64,000 bases of DNA, taken from Stenotrophomonas sp. SAM-B (GTDB taxonomy: Bacteria > Pseudomonadota > Gammaproteobacteria > Xanthomonadales > Xanthomonadaceae). The stretch spans positions 578,001-642,000 of the forward strand of contig NZ_JABBXB010000001.1 in assembly GCF_013387485.1 (NCBI RefSeq), written 5' to 3'. The position numbers and the translations under genes are program-made. A model generated the notes under the pieces. It had not been told where the DNA came from and made no database searches. It worked only from the letters and a program-made list of their open reading frames with translations. Below, piece by piece: positions 51,625 to 61,336 of the stretch (positions are counted from its first letter, which is position 1; each line of letters opens with the position of its first letter).

Positions 51625-52503
51625 ATGTCGACCTCCCGCCTCTCTTCCTTCTTTCCCGCCCTGGCCGTGCTCGGCTCGGTCACCTCGCTGGCCGTGGGCA
51701 CCTCGTATGCCAAACAGCTGTTCCCGTTGATCGGCGCGCAGGGCACCAGCGCACTGCGCGTGGGCTTCTCGGCGCTGGTGCTGCTGATGGTGTTCCGGCC
51801 GTGGCGCTGGACCACCTCGCGTGCCGATGCCGGCGCGATCATCCGCTACGGCGTCACGCTCGGGGTGATGAACCTGCTGTTCTACATGGCCTTGCGCACG
51901 ATCCCGTTCGGCATCGCGGTGGCGATCGAATTCTGCGGGCCGCTGGCGGTGGCGATGTGGTCCTCGCGGCGGCCGGTCGACTTTGTGTGGGTGGGCTGTG
52001 CGCTGGTCGGGCTGTTGCTGCTGCTGCCGTTGGGCCATGGCGAGCCGCTGGATCCGGTCGGGGTGATGTTCGCCCTCGGCGCGGCCGTGTGCTGGGCGAT
52101 GTACATCATCTTCGGCAAGCGCGCAGGGCATCTGCCGGCCGGGCATACGGTGTCGCTGGGTCTGTGCGCGGCGGCATTGGTGGTGGTGCCGGTGGGCGTG
52201 GCGCACGCGGGCATGGCGCTGCTGGATCCGAAAATCCTGCTGTTCGGCCTCGGGGTGGCGATCGTGTCCAGCGCGATCCCGATGTCACTGGAGATGATGG
52301 CGCTCAAGCGGTTGCCGAAGGAGACCTTCGGCATCCTGATCAGCATGGAGCCGGCGATCGCGGCACTGCTGGCGATGGGGTTGCTGGCCGAACACCTGAC
52401 CCCGCTGCAGTGGGCGGCGATCGGCTGCACGGTGGTGGCGTCGGTGGGCAGCACGGTGACCGCGAAACGGGCGGTGTCCGTGGTGCCGGGCGCGCCGGGG
52501 TGA
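51625..52503 (+). CDS. EamA/RhtA-type DMT exporter
   Basis: Drug/metabolite-superfamily transporter of 292 residues with about ten helices and two EamA domains. It starts MSTSRLSSFFPALAVLGSVT. The pattern GTSYAKQLFPLIGAQGTSALR and AIEFCGPLAVAMWSSRRPVDF is that of RhtA-like threonine/homoserine exporters. It follows the hydrolase by 82 bases and may be transcribed alone. Substrate inferred from family only. Confidence 0.9.
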   Translation: MSTSRLSSFFPALAVLGSVTSLAVGTSYAKQLFPLIGAQGTSALRVGFSALVLLMVFRPWRWTTSRADAGAIIRYGVTLGVMNLLFYMALRTIPFGIAVAIEFCGPLAVAMWSSRRPVDFVWVGCALVGLLLLLPLGHGEPLDPVGVMFALGAAVCWAMYIIFGKRAGHLPAGHTVSLGLCAAALVVVPVGVAHAGMALLDPKILLFGLGVAIVSSAIPMSLEMMALKRLPKETFGILISMEPAIAALLAMGLLAEHLTPLQWAAIGCTVVASVGSTVTAKRAVSVVPGAPG

Positions 52504-52519
52504 TCGTGATGCCGTGACC

Positions 52520-52548
52520 GGCGCGCCGACCAACGGTCGGCGCCTACC
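52520..52548 (-). repeat. SMAG-type palindrome (GTAGGCGCCGACC subclass)
   Basis: On the minus strand GTAG then GCGCCGACC-GTT-GGTCGGCGC, in the gap between convergent rhtA-like and betA genes. Close in sequence to the 19991-20015 unit. Confidence 0.7.
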
Positions 52549-52565
52549 GATGGATCGCTGCGTAC

Positions 52566-54236
52566 TCAGCGCCGTGCCGGGGCGTCTCCGGCCACGTAGT
52601 ACGCCGCGGTGCTGCGCGGCAGCGGGGCACGCCCGCGGATCCGGTCGGCGATCTTCTCGGCGATCATGATCGTGGTGGCGTTGAGGTTGCCGGTGATGAT
52701 GCGCGGCATGATCGAGGCATCGACCACGCGCAGGCTTTCCATGCCATGCACCCGGCCCTGGCCGTCGACCACGCTCATCGCGTCGGTGCCCATCGCACAC
52801 GAGCACGACGGGTGATACGCCGTCTCGGCATGCGCGCGTACGAAGGCATCCAGTTCCGCATCGGTCTGGCACTCGGCGCTCGGGCTGATCTCGCGCCCGC
52901 GGTACTCGTCCAGCGCGGGCTGGGCGATGATCTCGCGGGTGATGCGGATCGCATCGCGGAATTCCTGCCAGTCCTGGTCGGTGGACTGGTAATTGAACAG
53001 GATGGAAGGGTGCTCGCGCGGGTCCAGCGACTTCGCGTGCACGCGGCCGCGGCTGGGCGTGCGCATCGAGCCGACGTGTGCCTGGAAACCGTGTTCCTTG
53101 ACCGCGTTGGTGCCGTTGTAATTGATCGCCACCGGCAGGAAGTGGTACTGGATGTTCGGCCAGTCGAAGTCCTCGCGGGTGCGGATGAAACCACCGGCTT
53201 CGAACTGGTTGCTGGCACCGATGCCGGTGCCGTTGAACAGCCACTCCGCGCCGATCGCCGGCTGGTTCCACCACTGCAGTGCGGGATACAGCGAGACCGG
53301 CTTCTTGCAGGCGTACTGCATGTACACCTCCAGGTGGTCCTGCAGGTTCTCGCCGACGCCGGGCAGGTCGTGCACCAGCGGGACGCCGAGTGCGGCCAGC
53401 AGCGCGGGCGCGCCCACGCCGGAGCGCTGCAGGATCTGCGGCGAGGCGATCGCACCGGCGCACAGCAGCACTTCGCGGCGCGCGGTGGCATCGATCGGCT
53501 CGGCGCTGTTGCCGGCCAGGTAGCGCACGCCTACGGCGCGCTTGCCGGCGAACAGGATGCGGTCGGTGGTGGCATGCACCACGATCTCCAGCCCCTCGCG
53601 GTCCTTGGCCATGTCCAGGTAACCGCGCGCGGTGCTGGAGCGACGCCCACGCGGGGTCACGGTGCGGTCCATCGGGCCGAAGCCTTCCTGCTGGTAGCCG
53701 TTGAGGTCGTCGGTGCGCGGGTAGCCCGCCTGCACGCCGGCCTCGACCATCGCGTGGAACAGCACGTTGTTGCCGTTCTTCGGCGTGGCCACGCTGACCG
53801 GGCCGTCGCCGCCGTGGTAATCGTTGGCACCGATGTCGCGCGTCTCCGCCTTGCGGAAGTAGGGCAGCACGTCGTGGTAGCTCCAGTCTTCCAGGCCGTC
53901 GAAGCGGGCCCACTGGTCGAAGTCCATCGCGTTGCCGCGGATGTAGCACATGCCGTTGATCAGCGAGGAGCCCCCCAGGCCCTTGCCGCGGCCGCACTCC
54001 ATGCGTCGGTTGTCCATGTACGGTTCCGGTTCGGTTTCATACGCCCAGTTGTAGCGGCGGCCCTGCAGCGGGTACGCCAGCGCGGCCGGCATCTGGGTGC
54101 GGAAGTCCAGCCGGTAGTCCGGACCGCCGGCTTCCAGCAGCAGTACGCTGACGCCGGCGTCTTCAGTGAGTCGCGCGGCCAGCGTGTTGCCGGCCGAACC
54201 GGCGCCGATGATGATGTAGTCGTATTCGCGCTTCAT
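52566..54236 (-). CDS. betA: Choline dehydrogenase
   Basis: Membrane-associated FAD enzyme of the GMC family that oxidises choline to betaine aldehyde. 556 residues from ATG 54236, with AGGAGA upstream. FAD motif [17 protein letters not shown] at the start; [16 protein letters not shown] and the C-terminal [18 protein letters not shown] with the catalytic His are typical. Last gene of the leftward betT-betB-betA set, 25 bases after betB. Length equals E. coli BetA (556). Confidence 0.95.
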   Translation of the reverse strand: MKREYDYIIIGAGSAGNTLAARLTEDAGVSVLLLEAGGPDYRLDFRTQMPAALAYPLQGRRYNWAYETEPEPYMDNRRMECGRGKGLGGSSLINGMCYIRGNAMDFDQWARFDGLEDWSYHDVLPYFRKAETRDIGANDYHGGDGPVSVATPKNGNNVLFHAMVEAGVQAGYPRTDDLNGYQQEGFGPMDRTVTPRGRRSSTARGYLDMAKDREGLEIVVHATTDRILFAGKRAVGVRYLAGNSAEPIDATARREVLLCAGAIASPQILQRSGVGAPALLAALGVPLVHDLPGVGENLQDHLEVYMQYACKKPVSLYPALQWWNQPAIGAEWLFNGTGIGASNQFEAGGFIRTREDFDWPNIQYHFLPVAINYNGTNAVKEHGFQAHVGSMRTPSRGRVHAKSLDPREHPSILFNYQSTDQDWQEFRDAIRITREIIAQPALDEYRGREISPSAECQTDAELDAFVRAHAETAYHPSCSCAMGTDAMSVVDGQGRVHGMESLRVVDASIMPRIITGNLNATTIMIAEKIADRIRGRAPLPRSTAAYYVAGDAPARR

Positions 54237-54261
54237 CGCGGTGTCTCCTGGTAAGGCCGGT

Positions 54262-55734
54262 TCAGAACACCGACGCGTAGCGGTCCAGCTCGATCTGGAT
54301 GGATTTGGTGCGGGTGTAGGCGCGCAGCGTGGCCAGCCCGTTCTCGCGGCCGACACCGGACTGCTTGTAGCCACCCACCGGCATCTGCGCCGGCGACTCG
54401 CCCCAGCTGTTGACCCAGCAGATGCCGGCCTCGAGCTGGTGGATCACCCGATGGGCGCGCGCCAGGTCGGGCGTCACCACTCCGGCGGCCAGGCCGTAAT
54501 CGGTATCGTTGGCGCGGCGCACCGCCTCGTCCTCGTCGTCGTAGGCCAGCAGGCTCATCACCGGCCCGAAGATTTCCTCGCGCACGATGCGCATGTCGTC
54601 ACGGCAATCGCTGAAGATGGTCGGCGCCACGTAGCAGCCCTTGCCCAGCGCACCTTCGGTCAGCCGTTCGCCGCCGCAGACCAGGCGCGCGCCGTCGGCC
54701 TTGCCGCTGGCGATGTGCTCGAGCACGCGCTGCATGTGCGCGGCGCTGACCAGGGGGCCAAAGTTGGTGTCCTTGGCCAGCGGATCGCCGATGCGGATGC
54801 GCTTGACCCGTTCCAGCAGCTTGGCTTCGAACGCTGCCAGCCTGCCGCGCGGCACGAACACGCGGGTGCCGTTGGTGCACACCTGGCCGGAGCTGTAGAA
54901 GTTGGCCATCATCGCCACGTCGGCGGCCAGGTCCAGATCGGCGTCATCGCAGATGATCAGCGGCGACTTGCCACCCAGCTCCATGGTGACGTCCTTGAGC
55001 GTGGAGCTGGAGGCGCTGGCCATCACCTTGCGGCCGGTGGCGGTGCCGCCGGTGAAGGAGATCTTCTCGATCCGCGGGTGCTCGGTCAGCGCCGAGCCGA
55101 CGCCGGCGCCATCGCCGGGCAACACGTTGAACACGCCATCGGGCAGGCCGGCCTCGGTGAAGATTTCCGCCAGCTTCAGCGCGGTCAGCGGGGTGACCTC
55201 GCTGGGCTTGAAGATCATCGCGTTGCCGGCGGCCAGCGCCGGGGCGGCTTTCCACAGCGCGATCTGGATCGGGTAATTCCAGGCGCCGATCGCACCGACC
55301 ACGCCCAGCGGTTCCTGCCGGGTGTAGAAGAAGCTGCTCTCGCGCAGCGGCACCTGGCTGCCTTCCAGCCCGTGCATGACACCGGCGTAGTACTCCAGCA
55401 CGTCCGCGCCGGTGACCACGTCCACGCTCAGCGTTTCACTCAACGCCTTGCCGGTGTTGCGCGATTCCAGCTCGGCCAGTGCGTCGTTGCGCTCGCGCAG
55501 CAGTTCGACCGCGCGCAGCAGGATGCGCGAGCGCTCCACCGTGGTCAGCGCGGCCCACACTTTCTGGCCGGCCTGGGCGCTCTCCACCGCAGCGTCGAGA
55601 TCGTCGCTGTTGGCGCTGTGGACGTTGGCGAGCAGCTCGCCGTTGGCCGGGTTGATGACCTCGAAGGTCTTGCCGCCCTGGGAAGGAACGTAACGGCCGC
55701 CGATGTACAGCAGCTGGTCGGGGAAGGTGGGCAT
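54262..55734 (-). CDS. betB: Betaine aldehyde dehydrogenase
   Basis: NAD(P)+-dependent aldehyde dehydrogenase that makes glycine betaine. 490 residues; catalytic Glu252 in [12 protein letters not shown] and Cys286 in [12 protein letters not shown], the same numbering as Pseudomonas BetB. Cofactor motif [17 protein letters not shown] lies before the ATG. Sits between betT and betA, 36 bases after the betT stop. Confidence 0.96.
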   Translation of the reverse strand: MPTFPDQLLYIGGRYVPSQGGKTFEVINPANGELLANVHSANSDDLDAAVESAQAGQKVWAALTTVERSRILLRAVELLRERNDALAELESRNTGKALSETLSVDVVTGADVLEYYAGVMHGLEGSQVPLRESSFFYTRQEPLGVVGAIGAWNYPIQIALWKAAPALAAGNAMIFKPSEVTPLTALKLAEIFTEAGLPDGVFNVLPGDGAGVGSALTEHPRIEKISFTGGTATGRKVMASASSSTLKDVTMELGGKSPLIICDDADLDLAADVAMMANFYSSGQVCTNGTRVFVPRGRLAAFEAKLLERVKRIRIGDPLAKDTNFGPLVSAAHMQRVLEHIASGKADGARLVCGGERLTEGALGKGCYVAPTIFSDCRDDMRIVREEIFGPVMSLLAYDDEDEAVRRANDTDYGLAAGVVTPDLARAHRVIHQLEAGICWVNSWGESPAQMPVGGYKQSGVGRENGLATLRAYTRTKSIQIELDRYASVF

Positions 55735-55770
55735 GTCGATGACTCCTTTGCAGCGGGAGACCAGCGGGCG

Positions 55771-57750
55771 TCAGCGCGTGAGATGCAGGAACTGCAGGTG
55801 ACGCTCGTACTGGTCGATGATGTCGTTGATGATCTGCTGGCGGCTGTAGCCGACCAGCTCGTAATCCTGTCCGCCTTCGTAAAGATGGACCTCGGCGCGG
55901 TAGTAACGCTGGTTGCGGAAGCGCTGCGCGGCGAACGAAGGCGTGAGGTAGCCGCGCATGATCACCTGGTAGGTGAAGACCTGTTGTTCGCCGTGGTCCA
56001 CCAGCAGCTCCATGTGACCCGGCTCGAACTTGGTCTGCACGTCCAGTCCCTGTTCGAGCAGCTGCGCGGCGACCGCTTCGATCGCCGGCTTCACATCGGT
56101 GTCCATGAAGCGGTACACCTCATCGCGCGCCGGGAAGTGCACCGCCTGGGTGATGCGCTGGCGCCAGCCACGCTGATGCCGCGATTGCCCGATCAACGGG
56201 ATCGGCGAGTACTGCGAGGCTTTCTTGCGCTGTGACTCTTCGCCCAGCGCACGGGTCAGGCCCCACAGCATCAGCAGCAACACCACCGAGAACGGCAGCG
56301 ACGCCAGCACCACCGCGGATTTGAGCGCGTCCATGCTGCCGGCCAGCAGCAGCCCGGCCGTGACCAGACCGGTCATCACGCCCCAGAACACGCGCAGCCA
56401 GCGCGGACCGTCGTCTTCCGGATTGCCGCCCTGCGAGGACAGCGTGGACAGCACCACCGTGCCCGAGTCGGCCGAGGTGACGAAGAAGATGAAGCTGACG
56501 ATCACCGTGACCGCGATGACGGTGCGGCTCCACGGATAGCTTTCCAGCAGTGCATACAGCACGGTCGGCGGGTTCTCCACCGCCATCTGCGCCAGGTGCA
56601 CCTGGTCGTGGTGCAGGATCTGATCCAGCGCGCTGTTGCCGAAGATCGACAGCCACGCCAGGGTGAAACCCAGCGGAATCAGTAGCACGCCCAGCACGAA
56701 CTCGCGGATGGTGCGGCCCCGCGAAATGCGCGCGATGAACAGGCCCACGAACGGCGCCCAGCCGATCCACCAGGCCCAGTAGAACACCGTCCAGTTGCCC
56801 AGCCAGTCCGGCCGCCCGCCGTAGGCGTACACATCGAAACTCTTGCCGACCACGTTGCCGAGGTAGTCGCCCATGTTCTGGATGAAGGCGTTGAGCAGGT
56901 ACTGGGTGGGCCCGGCGAACAGCATGAACAGCAGCAGCGAGATCGCCAGCAGCATGTTGATGTTGGACATCCAGCGCACGCCCTTCTCGACGCCGGAGAC
57001 GGCCACGGTGATCGCCGCGCCCATCATCAGCACGATCAGCCCGACCTGCACCCAGGCCGCGTGCGGCACCGGGAACAGGGTGTTCAGGCCGGCGTTGAGA
57101 TGCAGCACGCCAAAGCCCATGTCCGCGCCGAGGCCGAACACGGTGGCCACGATGCCCAGCGCATCCACGGTGTAGCCGATCGGCCCGTTGATGCGTTTGC
57201 CGATCAGCGGATACAGCGCCGAGCGCAGCGCGAGGGGCAGGTTGTGGCGGTACGCGAAGTAGGCCAGCGCCATCGCCGCCAGCGCGAACACGCCCCAGCC
57301 ATGCAGGCCCCAGTGCAGGAACAGCAGCTGCATCGCCTGGCGCGCGCTGGCCTCGCCGCTGCCGGTGCCGCCCTGTGGCGGCAGCAGGTAGTGGGTCAGC
57401 GGCTCGGAGACGCAGAAGAAGAACAGGGTGATGCTGATGCCCGCGGCGAACAGCATGCCGGCCCAGGACAGATAGCTGAACTCCGGTTCGTCATGGTCCG
57501 CGCCCAGCTTGACGTTGCCATAGCCGGACAGCGCCACGCCGACCACGAAGACCAGGTACACGGTCATCGCCAGCAGGTAATACCAGCCGACATTGCGCGA
57601 CGCCCAGGTCTGGGCATCGAGCAGCATCACGCCGGCATCGATCGGAAACACGGTGACCAGAATGGCGAATGCCGCCACGATCGTGGCGGCAAGCAGGAAC
57701 ACGGGTCGAAGCGTGCGCACCTCGGACAGAGGTGGCTCCACGGTACTCAT
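55771..57750 (-). CDS. betT: High-affinity choline transporter, BCCT family
   Basis: Inner-membrane choline uptake carrier, 659 residues with twelve helices. The BCCT signature is GNWTVFYWAWWIGWAPF, followed by GLFIARISRGRTIREF. The cytosolic C-terminal tail of about 150 residues (after ALGEESQRKKASQ) is long, as in BetT, where it senses osmotic stress. I start at ATG 57750 because the upstream extension is not hydrophobic. First gene of the bet set; no betI regulator is adjacent. Confidence 0.94.
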   Translation of the reverse strand: MSTVEPPLSEVRTLRPVFLLAATIVAAFAILVTVFPIDAGVMLLDAQTWASRNVGWYYLLAMTVYLVFVVGVALSGYGNVKLGADHDEPEFSYLSWAGMLFAAGISITLFFFCVSEPLTHYLLPPQGGTGSGEASARQAMQLLFLHWGLHGWGVFALAAMALAYFAYRHNLPLALRSALYPLIGKRINGPIGYTVDALGIVATVFGLGADMGFGVLHLNAGLNTLFPVPHAAWVQVGLIVLMMGAAITVAVSGVEKGVRWMSNINMLLAISLLLFMLFAGPTQYLLNAFIQNMGDYLGNVVGKSFDVYAYGGRPDWLGNWTVFYWAWWIGWAPFVGLFIARISRGRTIREFVLGVLLIPLGFTLAWLSIFGNSALDQILHHDQVHLAQMAVENPPTVLYALLESYPWSRTVIAVTVIVSFIFFVTSADSGTVVLSTLSSQGGNPEDDGPRWLRVFWGVMTGLVTAGLLLAGSMDALKSAVVLASLPFSVVLLLMLWGLTRALGEESQRKKASQYSPIPLIGQSRHQRGWRQRITQAVHFPARDEVYRFMDTDVKPAIEAVAAQLLEQGLDVQTKFEPGHMELLVDHGEQQVFTYQVIMRGYLTPSFAAQRFRNQRYYRAEVHLYEGGQDYELVGYSRQQIINDIIDQYERHLQFLHLTR

Positions 57751-57839
57751 GGGGTGGGGGATACTCCCGGTGCCGGAGCGGCGGACGGCGGGATTTATCG
57801 CACAGGCGCTGTGGACAGCCTGTTTACGCCGCTGCGAGG

Positions 57840-57861
57840 CCCGCCGCGCAAGGGCGGCGGG
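57840..57861 (-). terminator. Hairpin after the EEP-family gene
   Basis: CCCGCCGC pairs with GCGGCGGG around GCAAGG, just after the stop of the hydrolase gene on the minus strand. No T run. Confidence 0.55.
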
Positions 57862-57871
57862 TGCACAGGGG

Positions 57872-58639
57872 TCAACGCAGCGCGCTGCTCGGCACGTCGA
57901 TCGACATCGCCAGGGCGAGGTGATCGGAGAACGCGGCCGGCACCGCCTCGGCACTGCGTTGCTGCAGGCCGTTGCTGAGCAGGATGTGGTCGATCGCCCG
58001 ATCCGGGCGCCAGCTTGGGAAGGTCGGCACCACGCAGTCCGGCGGCTGCAGCGTCGTCTTCTGGTACAGCACCTGCATTTCCGGACGTTCGGCCAGGCAG
58101 TTGAAATCGCCCATCAGCACCGCGTTGGGATGCTCGGAGAGCAGATCGGCGATGAAGGCCAACTGCGACATGCGCGAATTGGTCCCCAGCGACAGATGCG
58201 CCACCGCGACGGCCAGGCCCTGGCTGCCTTCACCGAACTTGGCCAGCAGCACGCCGCGCCCGCCGATCCGGCCGGGCAGGGCGTGGTCCTGGACCTCGAC
58301 CGGCTCGAGCTTGCTGAGCAGGCCATTGGCGCTGGAGGCCACCCCGCCCATGCGGCGGTTGGGCTGGTGGCTCCAGTAATTGAAGCCGGCGCGCTCGGCC
58401 AGATAGTGGGTCTGGTTGGTGAAGCCCGAGCGCAGGCTGCCGGGGTCGGCCTCCTGCAGGCCGACGATGTCGTGCTCACGGGCCATCTGCGCGATGGCAT
58501 CCAGGCTGGTCCGTTTGCGCCCGGCCGGCAGTGCGTGCGACCAGCTGCGGGTCACATAGTCACTGTAGCGGCGGGTGCTCGAACCGGCCTGGATGTTGGC
58601 CGTCAGCAGTCGCAGGGTCCGCGTGTGGGGGGAATTCAC
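57872..58639 (-). CDS. Endonuclease/exonuclease/phosphatase-family protein
   Basis: Hydrolase of the EEP superfamily (DNase I, Mg-dependent sphingomyelinase and phosphatase relatives), 255 residues. Metal and catalytic motifs: LLTANIQAGSS near the N-terminus, IVGLQEADPGS with the metal-binding Glu, VAVAHLSLGTNSR, VLMGDFNCLAERPE, and AFSDHLALAMSID with the catalytic His. No signal peptide, so cytosolic. It follows the DsbA-like gene by 20 bases. The actual substrate (nucleic acid, lipid phosphate) is not clear. Confidence 0.87.
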   Translation of the reverse strand: MNSPHTRTLRLLTANIQAGSSTRRYSDYVTRSWSHALPAGRKRTSLDAIAQMAREHDIVGLQEADPGSLRSGFTNQTHYLAERAGFNYWSHQPNRRMGGVASSANGLLSKLEPVEVQDHALPGRIGGRGVLLAKFGEGSQGLAVAVAHLSLGTNSRMSQLAFIADLLSEHPNAVLMGDFNCLAERPEMQVLYQKTTLQPPDCVVPTFPSWRPDRAIDHILLSNGLQQRSAEAVPAAFSDHLALAMSIDVPSSALR

Positions 58640-58659
58640 GACGGTTCGCGGGTGCTGGA

Positions 58660-59487
58660 TCAGTTGGCCTTGCCGGCGCGTTCGCGCGCGATCAGGTGAT
58701 CGGCGATGCGCAGCATGTCCGGGAAGCCCTTGCCCTTGACCAGGTACTTGCCGTTGACGATCACCGACGGCGTGCCGCTGATCTTGCTGCGCATGGCGAA
58801 CTGCTTGGCCGAGTTGGTCTTGGCGTTGACGGCGAAGCTGCCCATCATCGCGGCGAACTGCTTCGGGTCGGCGCCGTGCTTGCCGTAGAAGTTGGCGATG
58901 TCTTCGACCGAATCACGGCCGCGCTCGCCCTTCAGGCTCTGCTCGGCGTGGATCGCGGCGTACATGGCTTCGTGGGTCTTTTCCTGCAGGCCCATCGCCT
59001 GCGCGGCGTAGAACGCACGGCCGTAGTCATCCCAGGTGCCGCCGAACATCGCCGGCACGTAGACGAAGTTGACGTCGCTCGGCAGGCCAGCCTTCCACGG
59101 CCCGATCAGCGGCTGGAACGCGGCGCAGGCCGGGCACACGTAACCGAAGATCTCGGCGACTTCGATCTTGCCGGTGGCCGGCTGGAACGGCTGGCCGTTT
59201 TCGATCACCACATAGTCGGTACCGGCAACCGGCTCCGGGCCGGTCGGGCGCGAGGAGGCCGGGGCCGGCGCCGGGGTGGTGGCTTCGGCAGCGGCGGTCT
59301 CGGCGGCGGCGGTTTCACCGCTGGCAGCCGGGGCCTGCTCGGTCGGCGTCGCCGTTTCGGTGGCCGGGGTGCTGCTCGGCGCGGCCGGTTCGGCCGGGGC
59401 GGTGGTGTTGGCGGTACCGTCCTGGGCCTTGCAGGCGGCCAGGATCGGCAGCAGGGCCATGAGCGTAATGGCGAAACGGGTCTTCAT
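58660..59487 (-). CDS. DsbA-family thiol:disulfide oxidoreductase, lipoprotein, CPAC active site
   Basis: Periplasmic disulfide-bond protein of 275 residues. It starts MKTRFAITLMALLPILAACK, with lipobox LAAC (Cys19), so it is probably lipid-anchored. An acidic Ala/Thr/Pro/Glu spacer (22-85) precedes the thioredoxin-fold domain. The active site is CPAC (118-121), not the usual CPHC, and the cis-proline loop is SGTPSVIVNG. The middle helical insert is present. Second of two tandem dsbA-type genes. The spacer resembles membrane-tethered DsbA forms. Confidence 0.88.
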   Translation of the reverse strand: MKTRFAITLMALLPILAACKAQDGTANTTAPAEPAAPSSTPATETATPTEQAPAASGETAAAETAAAEATTPAPAPASSRPTGPEPVAGTDYVVIENGQPFQPATGKIEVAEIFGYVCPACAAFQPLIGPWKAGLPSDVNFVYVPAMFGGTWDDYGRAFYAAQAMGLQEKTHEAMYAAIHAEQSLKGERGRDSVEDIANFYGKHGADPKQFAAMMGSFAVNAKTNSAKQFAMRSKISGTPSVIVNGKYLVKGKGFPDMLRIADHLIARERAGKAN

Positions 59488-59517
59488 CGAAGCATCTCCA
59501 GCGGATGAGCATGTTGG

Positions 59518-59540
59518 GGCCGATGCTTGGAGCATCGGCC
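59518..59540 (-). terminator. Perfect hairpin between the two dsbA-type genes
   Basis: Ten-bp stem GGCCGATGCT / AGCATCGGCC with loop TGG. No T run, so it may only attenuate. Confidence 0.6.
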
Positions 59541-59609
59541 AGGGAAGCATGATGACACGCGGAAACGAGCGTCCCGCGTGCACGGTGCGTGATGGTTCAG
59601 CGAGCGCTG

Positions 59610-60254
59610 TCAGAGCGCCTTGCCGCTGCGCGCACGGGCGATCAGGGCATCTGCGTTGCGCAGCATGGCCTCGAACGAGTCGCCCTTGACCAGGTACACG
59701 CCATTGATGATCAGCGTCGGCGTGCCGGGCACCTTGGTGCGCAGGGCGAAGGCACGGGCAGCCTTCACCTTGGCGTCCACCGCATCGCTCTTGAGCGCGG
59801 CGATGTACTGCGGCGGGGCCACGCCGAAGCCCTGGTAGAACGCAGCCAGTTCATCCGGCGAGACGTTCTGCATCGGCAGCGAGCCCTTCTCATGCAGGGC
59901 GTCGAACATGGCGCGGTGGCTGCGCTTGGCGACGCCCAGCTGATCGGCAGCGTAGTAGGCGCGGGCGAACGAATCCCATACGCCACCGAAAGCGGCCGGC
60001 ACCGGGGTGAAGCGGACATCCTTGGGCAGCTTGGCAGCCCAGGCTTCCAGCTGCGGCTCGAAGTGCGCGCAATGCGGGCAGGTGTAGCCGAACATCTCCA
60101 CGACTTCGACCTTGCCGGCCAGCGGCGCGAACGGGCCGGCATCGGCGATGCGGTCGTAATCCTTGCCTTCCACCAGCGGGGTCGGGGTGGCGGCGAAGGT
60201 GCTCAACGGGCTCAGGGCCAGCAGCAACAACAACAGGCGGGGCATCAACGTCAT
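59610..60254 (-). CDS. dsbA: Periplasmic thiol:disulfide oxidoreductase DsbA
   Basis: DsbA of 214 residues with a normal cleavable signal (RLLLLLLALSPLSTFA). The active site CPHC is at 59-62 in EMFGYTCPHCAHFEP, and the cis-proline loop is VPGTPTLIINGVY. It oxidises exported proteins using DsbB (not in this window). Followed by the lipoprotein DsbA-like gene and preceded by cytochrome c4, which has its own terminator. Confidence 0.94.
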   Translation of the reverse strand: MTLMPRLLLLLLALSPLSTFAATPTPLVEGKDYDRIADAGPFAPLAGKVEVVEMFGYTCPHCAHFEPQLEAWAAKLPKDVRFTPVPAAFGGVWDSFARAYYAADQLGVAKRSHRAMFDALHEKGSLPMQNVSPDELAAFYQGFGVAPPQYIAALKSDAVDAKVKAARAFALRTKVPGTPTLIINGVYLVKGDSFEAMLRNADALIARARSGKAL

Positions 60255-60273
60255 CTACATCCATCTCCATACA

Positions 60274-60303
60274 GAAAAAACGACGCCGGCCCAGTCGCCG
60301 GCG
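60274..60303 (-). terminator. Terminator of the cytochrome c4 gene
   Basis: On the minus strand CGCCGGC / GCCGGCG with a six-base loop, followed by GTCGTTTTTT. Confidence 0.85.
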
Positions 60304-60383
60304 TGGCAGTGAACATACCCCGCCAGCCACGGCGGTCGCATCTGTCATCCGACCAAGGGGATGCGCTGCGGTGCGGGCGGTGG

Positions 60384-61181
60384 TTACGGTGCCTGCGTGC
60401 CCCCGGCAACGGTGGCGGCAGCGGCGACATCATCGGCCCGGTTGTGCAGACCCTGCAGGTAGCTGGCCAGGGCCTGGATCTCCTGCTCGGTCAGCGACTT
60501 GGCGATTGTGGCCATGATCTGGAAGTGGGCCTTGTCGGTTTCCTGGGTGGTCCCGGCCTGGTACTCCTGCAGCCGACGGGCAACGTAGGCCGAGTGCTGG
60601 CCGCTGATGTGCGGGTAGGCCGGGCCCGGATTGCCGGCGCCGGTCGGGCCGTGACAGGCCATGCAGGCCGGGATGCCGCGCTCGGCATCGCCGCCGCGGT
60701 ACAGCTGCTGGCCGATCTCGAAGAATTTCTTGCCGGCGTACGGGCCTTCGGTCACGGCGCCATCGTCGGCGATGCCGGCGGTGGCCTTCTGCGTGGCGAA
60801 GTAGGCGCCGATGTCGCGCATGTCCTGCGGGGTGAGGTCCTGCACGAACGGCACCATCGCCGCCGAGGCCCCGGAGGTGCGCTGGCCATTGGCGATCAGG
60901 GCCATCTGCTGGGCGCTGTAGCGCTCGCTCTGGCCGGCGATGCTCGGGTACATCTCCACGGTGGAGTTGCCATCGGCCGAATGGCAGGCCGCGCAGGCCG
61001 CGGCCTTGGTCTGCCCGGCCTTGGGGTCGCCCCAGGTGGTTTTGCTGAAATCGACCTCCAGCGAGGCGGTCTTGATCGGCCCGTTGTCCGGCAACGGGGT
61101 GATCGAGGTCTGGGCAACGGCAACGGCGGCGAGCAGCGAGACAGCAAGTGCGGAAACGGCAAGAACGCGAGCATGGCGCAT
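60384..61181 (-). CDS. Dihaem cytochrome c4
   Basis: Periplasmic electron carrier of 265 residues with two c-type haem sites: CAACH (63-67) and CMACH (173-177), one in each half. The signal peptide ends AVAQT. c4 cytochromes donate electrons to terminal oxidases. I start at ATG 61181. Divergent from engB, 155 bases away, an arrangement common in gammaproteobacteria. The last residues are Ala-rich. Confidence 0.93.
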   Translation of the reverse strand: MRHARVLAVSALAVSLLAAVAVAQTSITPLPDNGPIKTASLEVDFSKTTWGDPKAGQTKAAACAACHSADGNSTVEMYPSIAGQSERYSAQQMALIANGQRTSGASAAMVPFVQDLTPQDMRDIGAYFATQKATAGIADDGAVTEGPYAGKKFFEIGQQLYRGGDAERGIPACMACHGPTGAGNPGPAYPHISGQHSAYVARRLQEYQAGTTQETDKAHFQIMATIAKSLTEQEIQALASYLQGLHNRADDVAAAATVAGGTQAP

Positions 61182-61336
61182 GCGGAAGCTCCGTGTGGAC
61201 CGGCCTGGCGGTTGCGGGACCGCAACCACGGGGATCGCCCGATTATCAACGCCGTTTCACGCCACGGTCAACGCAGGGTGCAGCAAAACCGAGCGCGGGC
61301 AGCGCGGATCGGGCCCGGACATGCGATCCTATACCC

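Noticed and set aside
57751..57954. N-terminal extension of BetT
   Set aside because: Cys/Arg-rich and runs into the hairpin after the upstream gene; not consistent with BCCT proteins.
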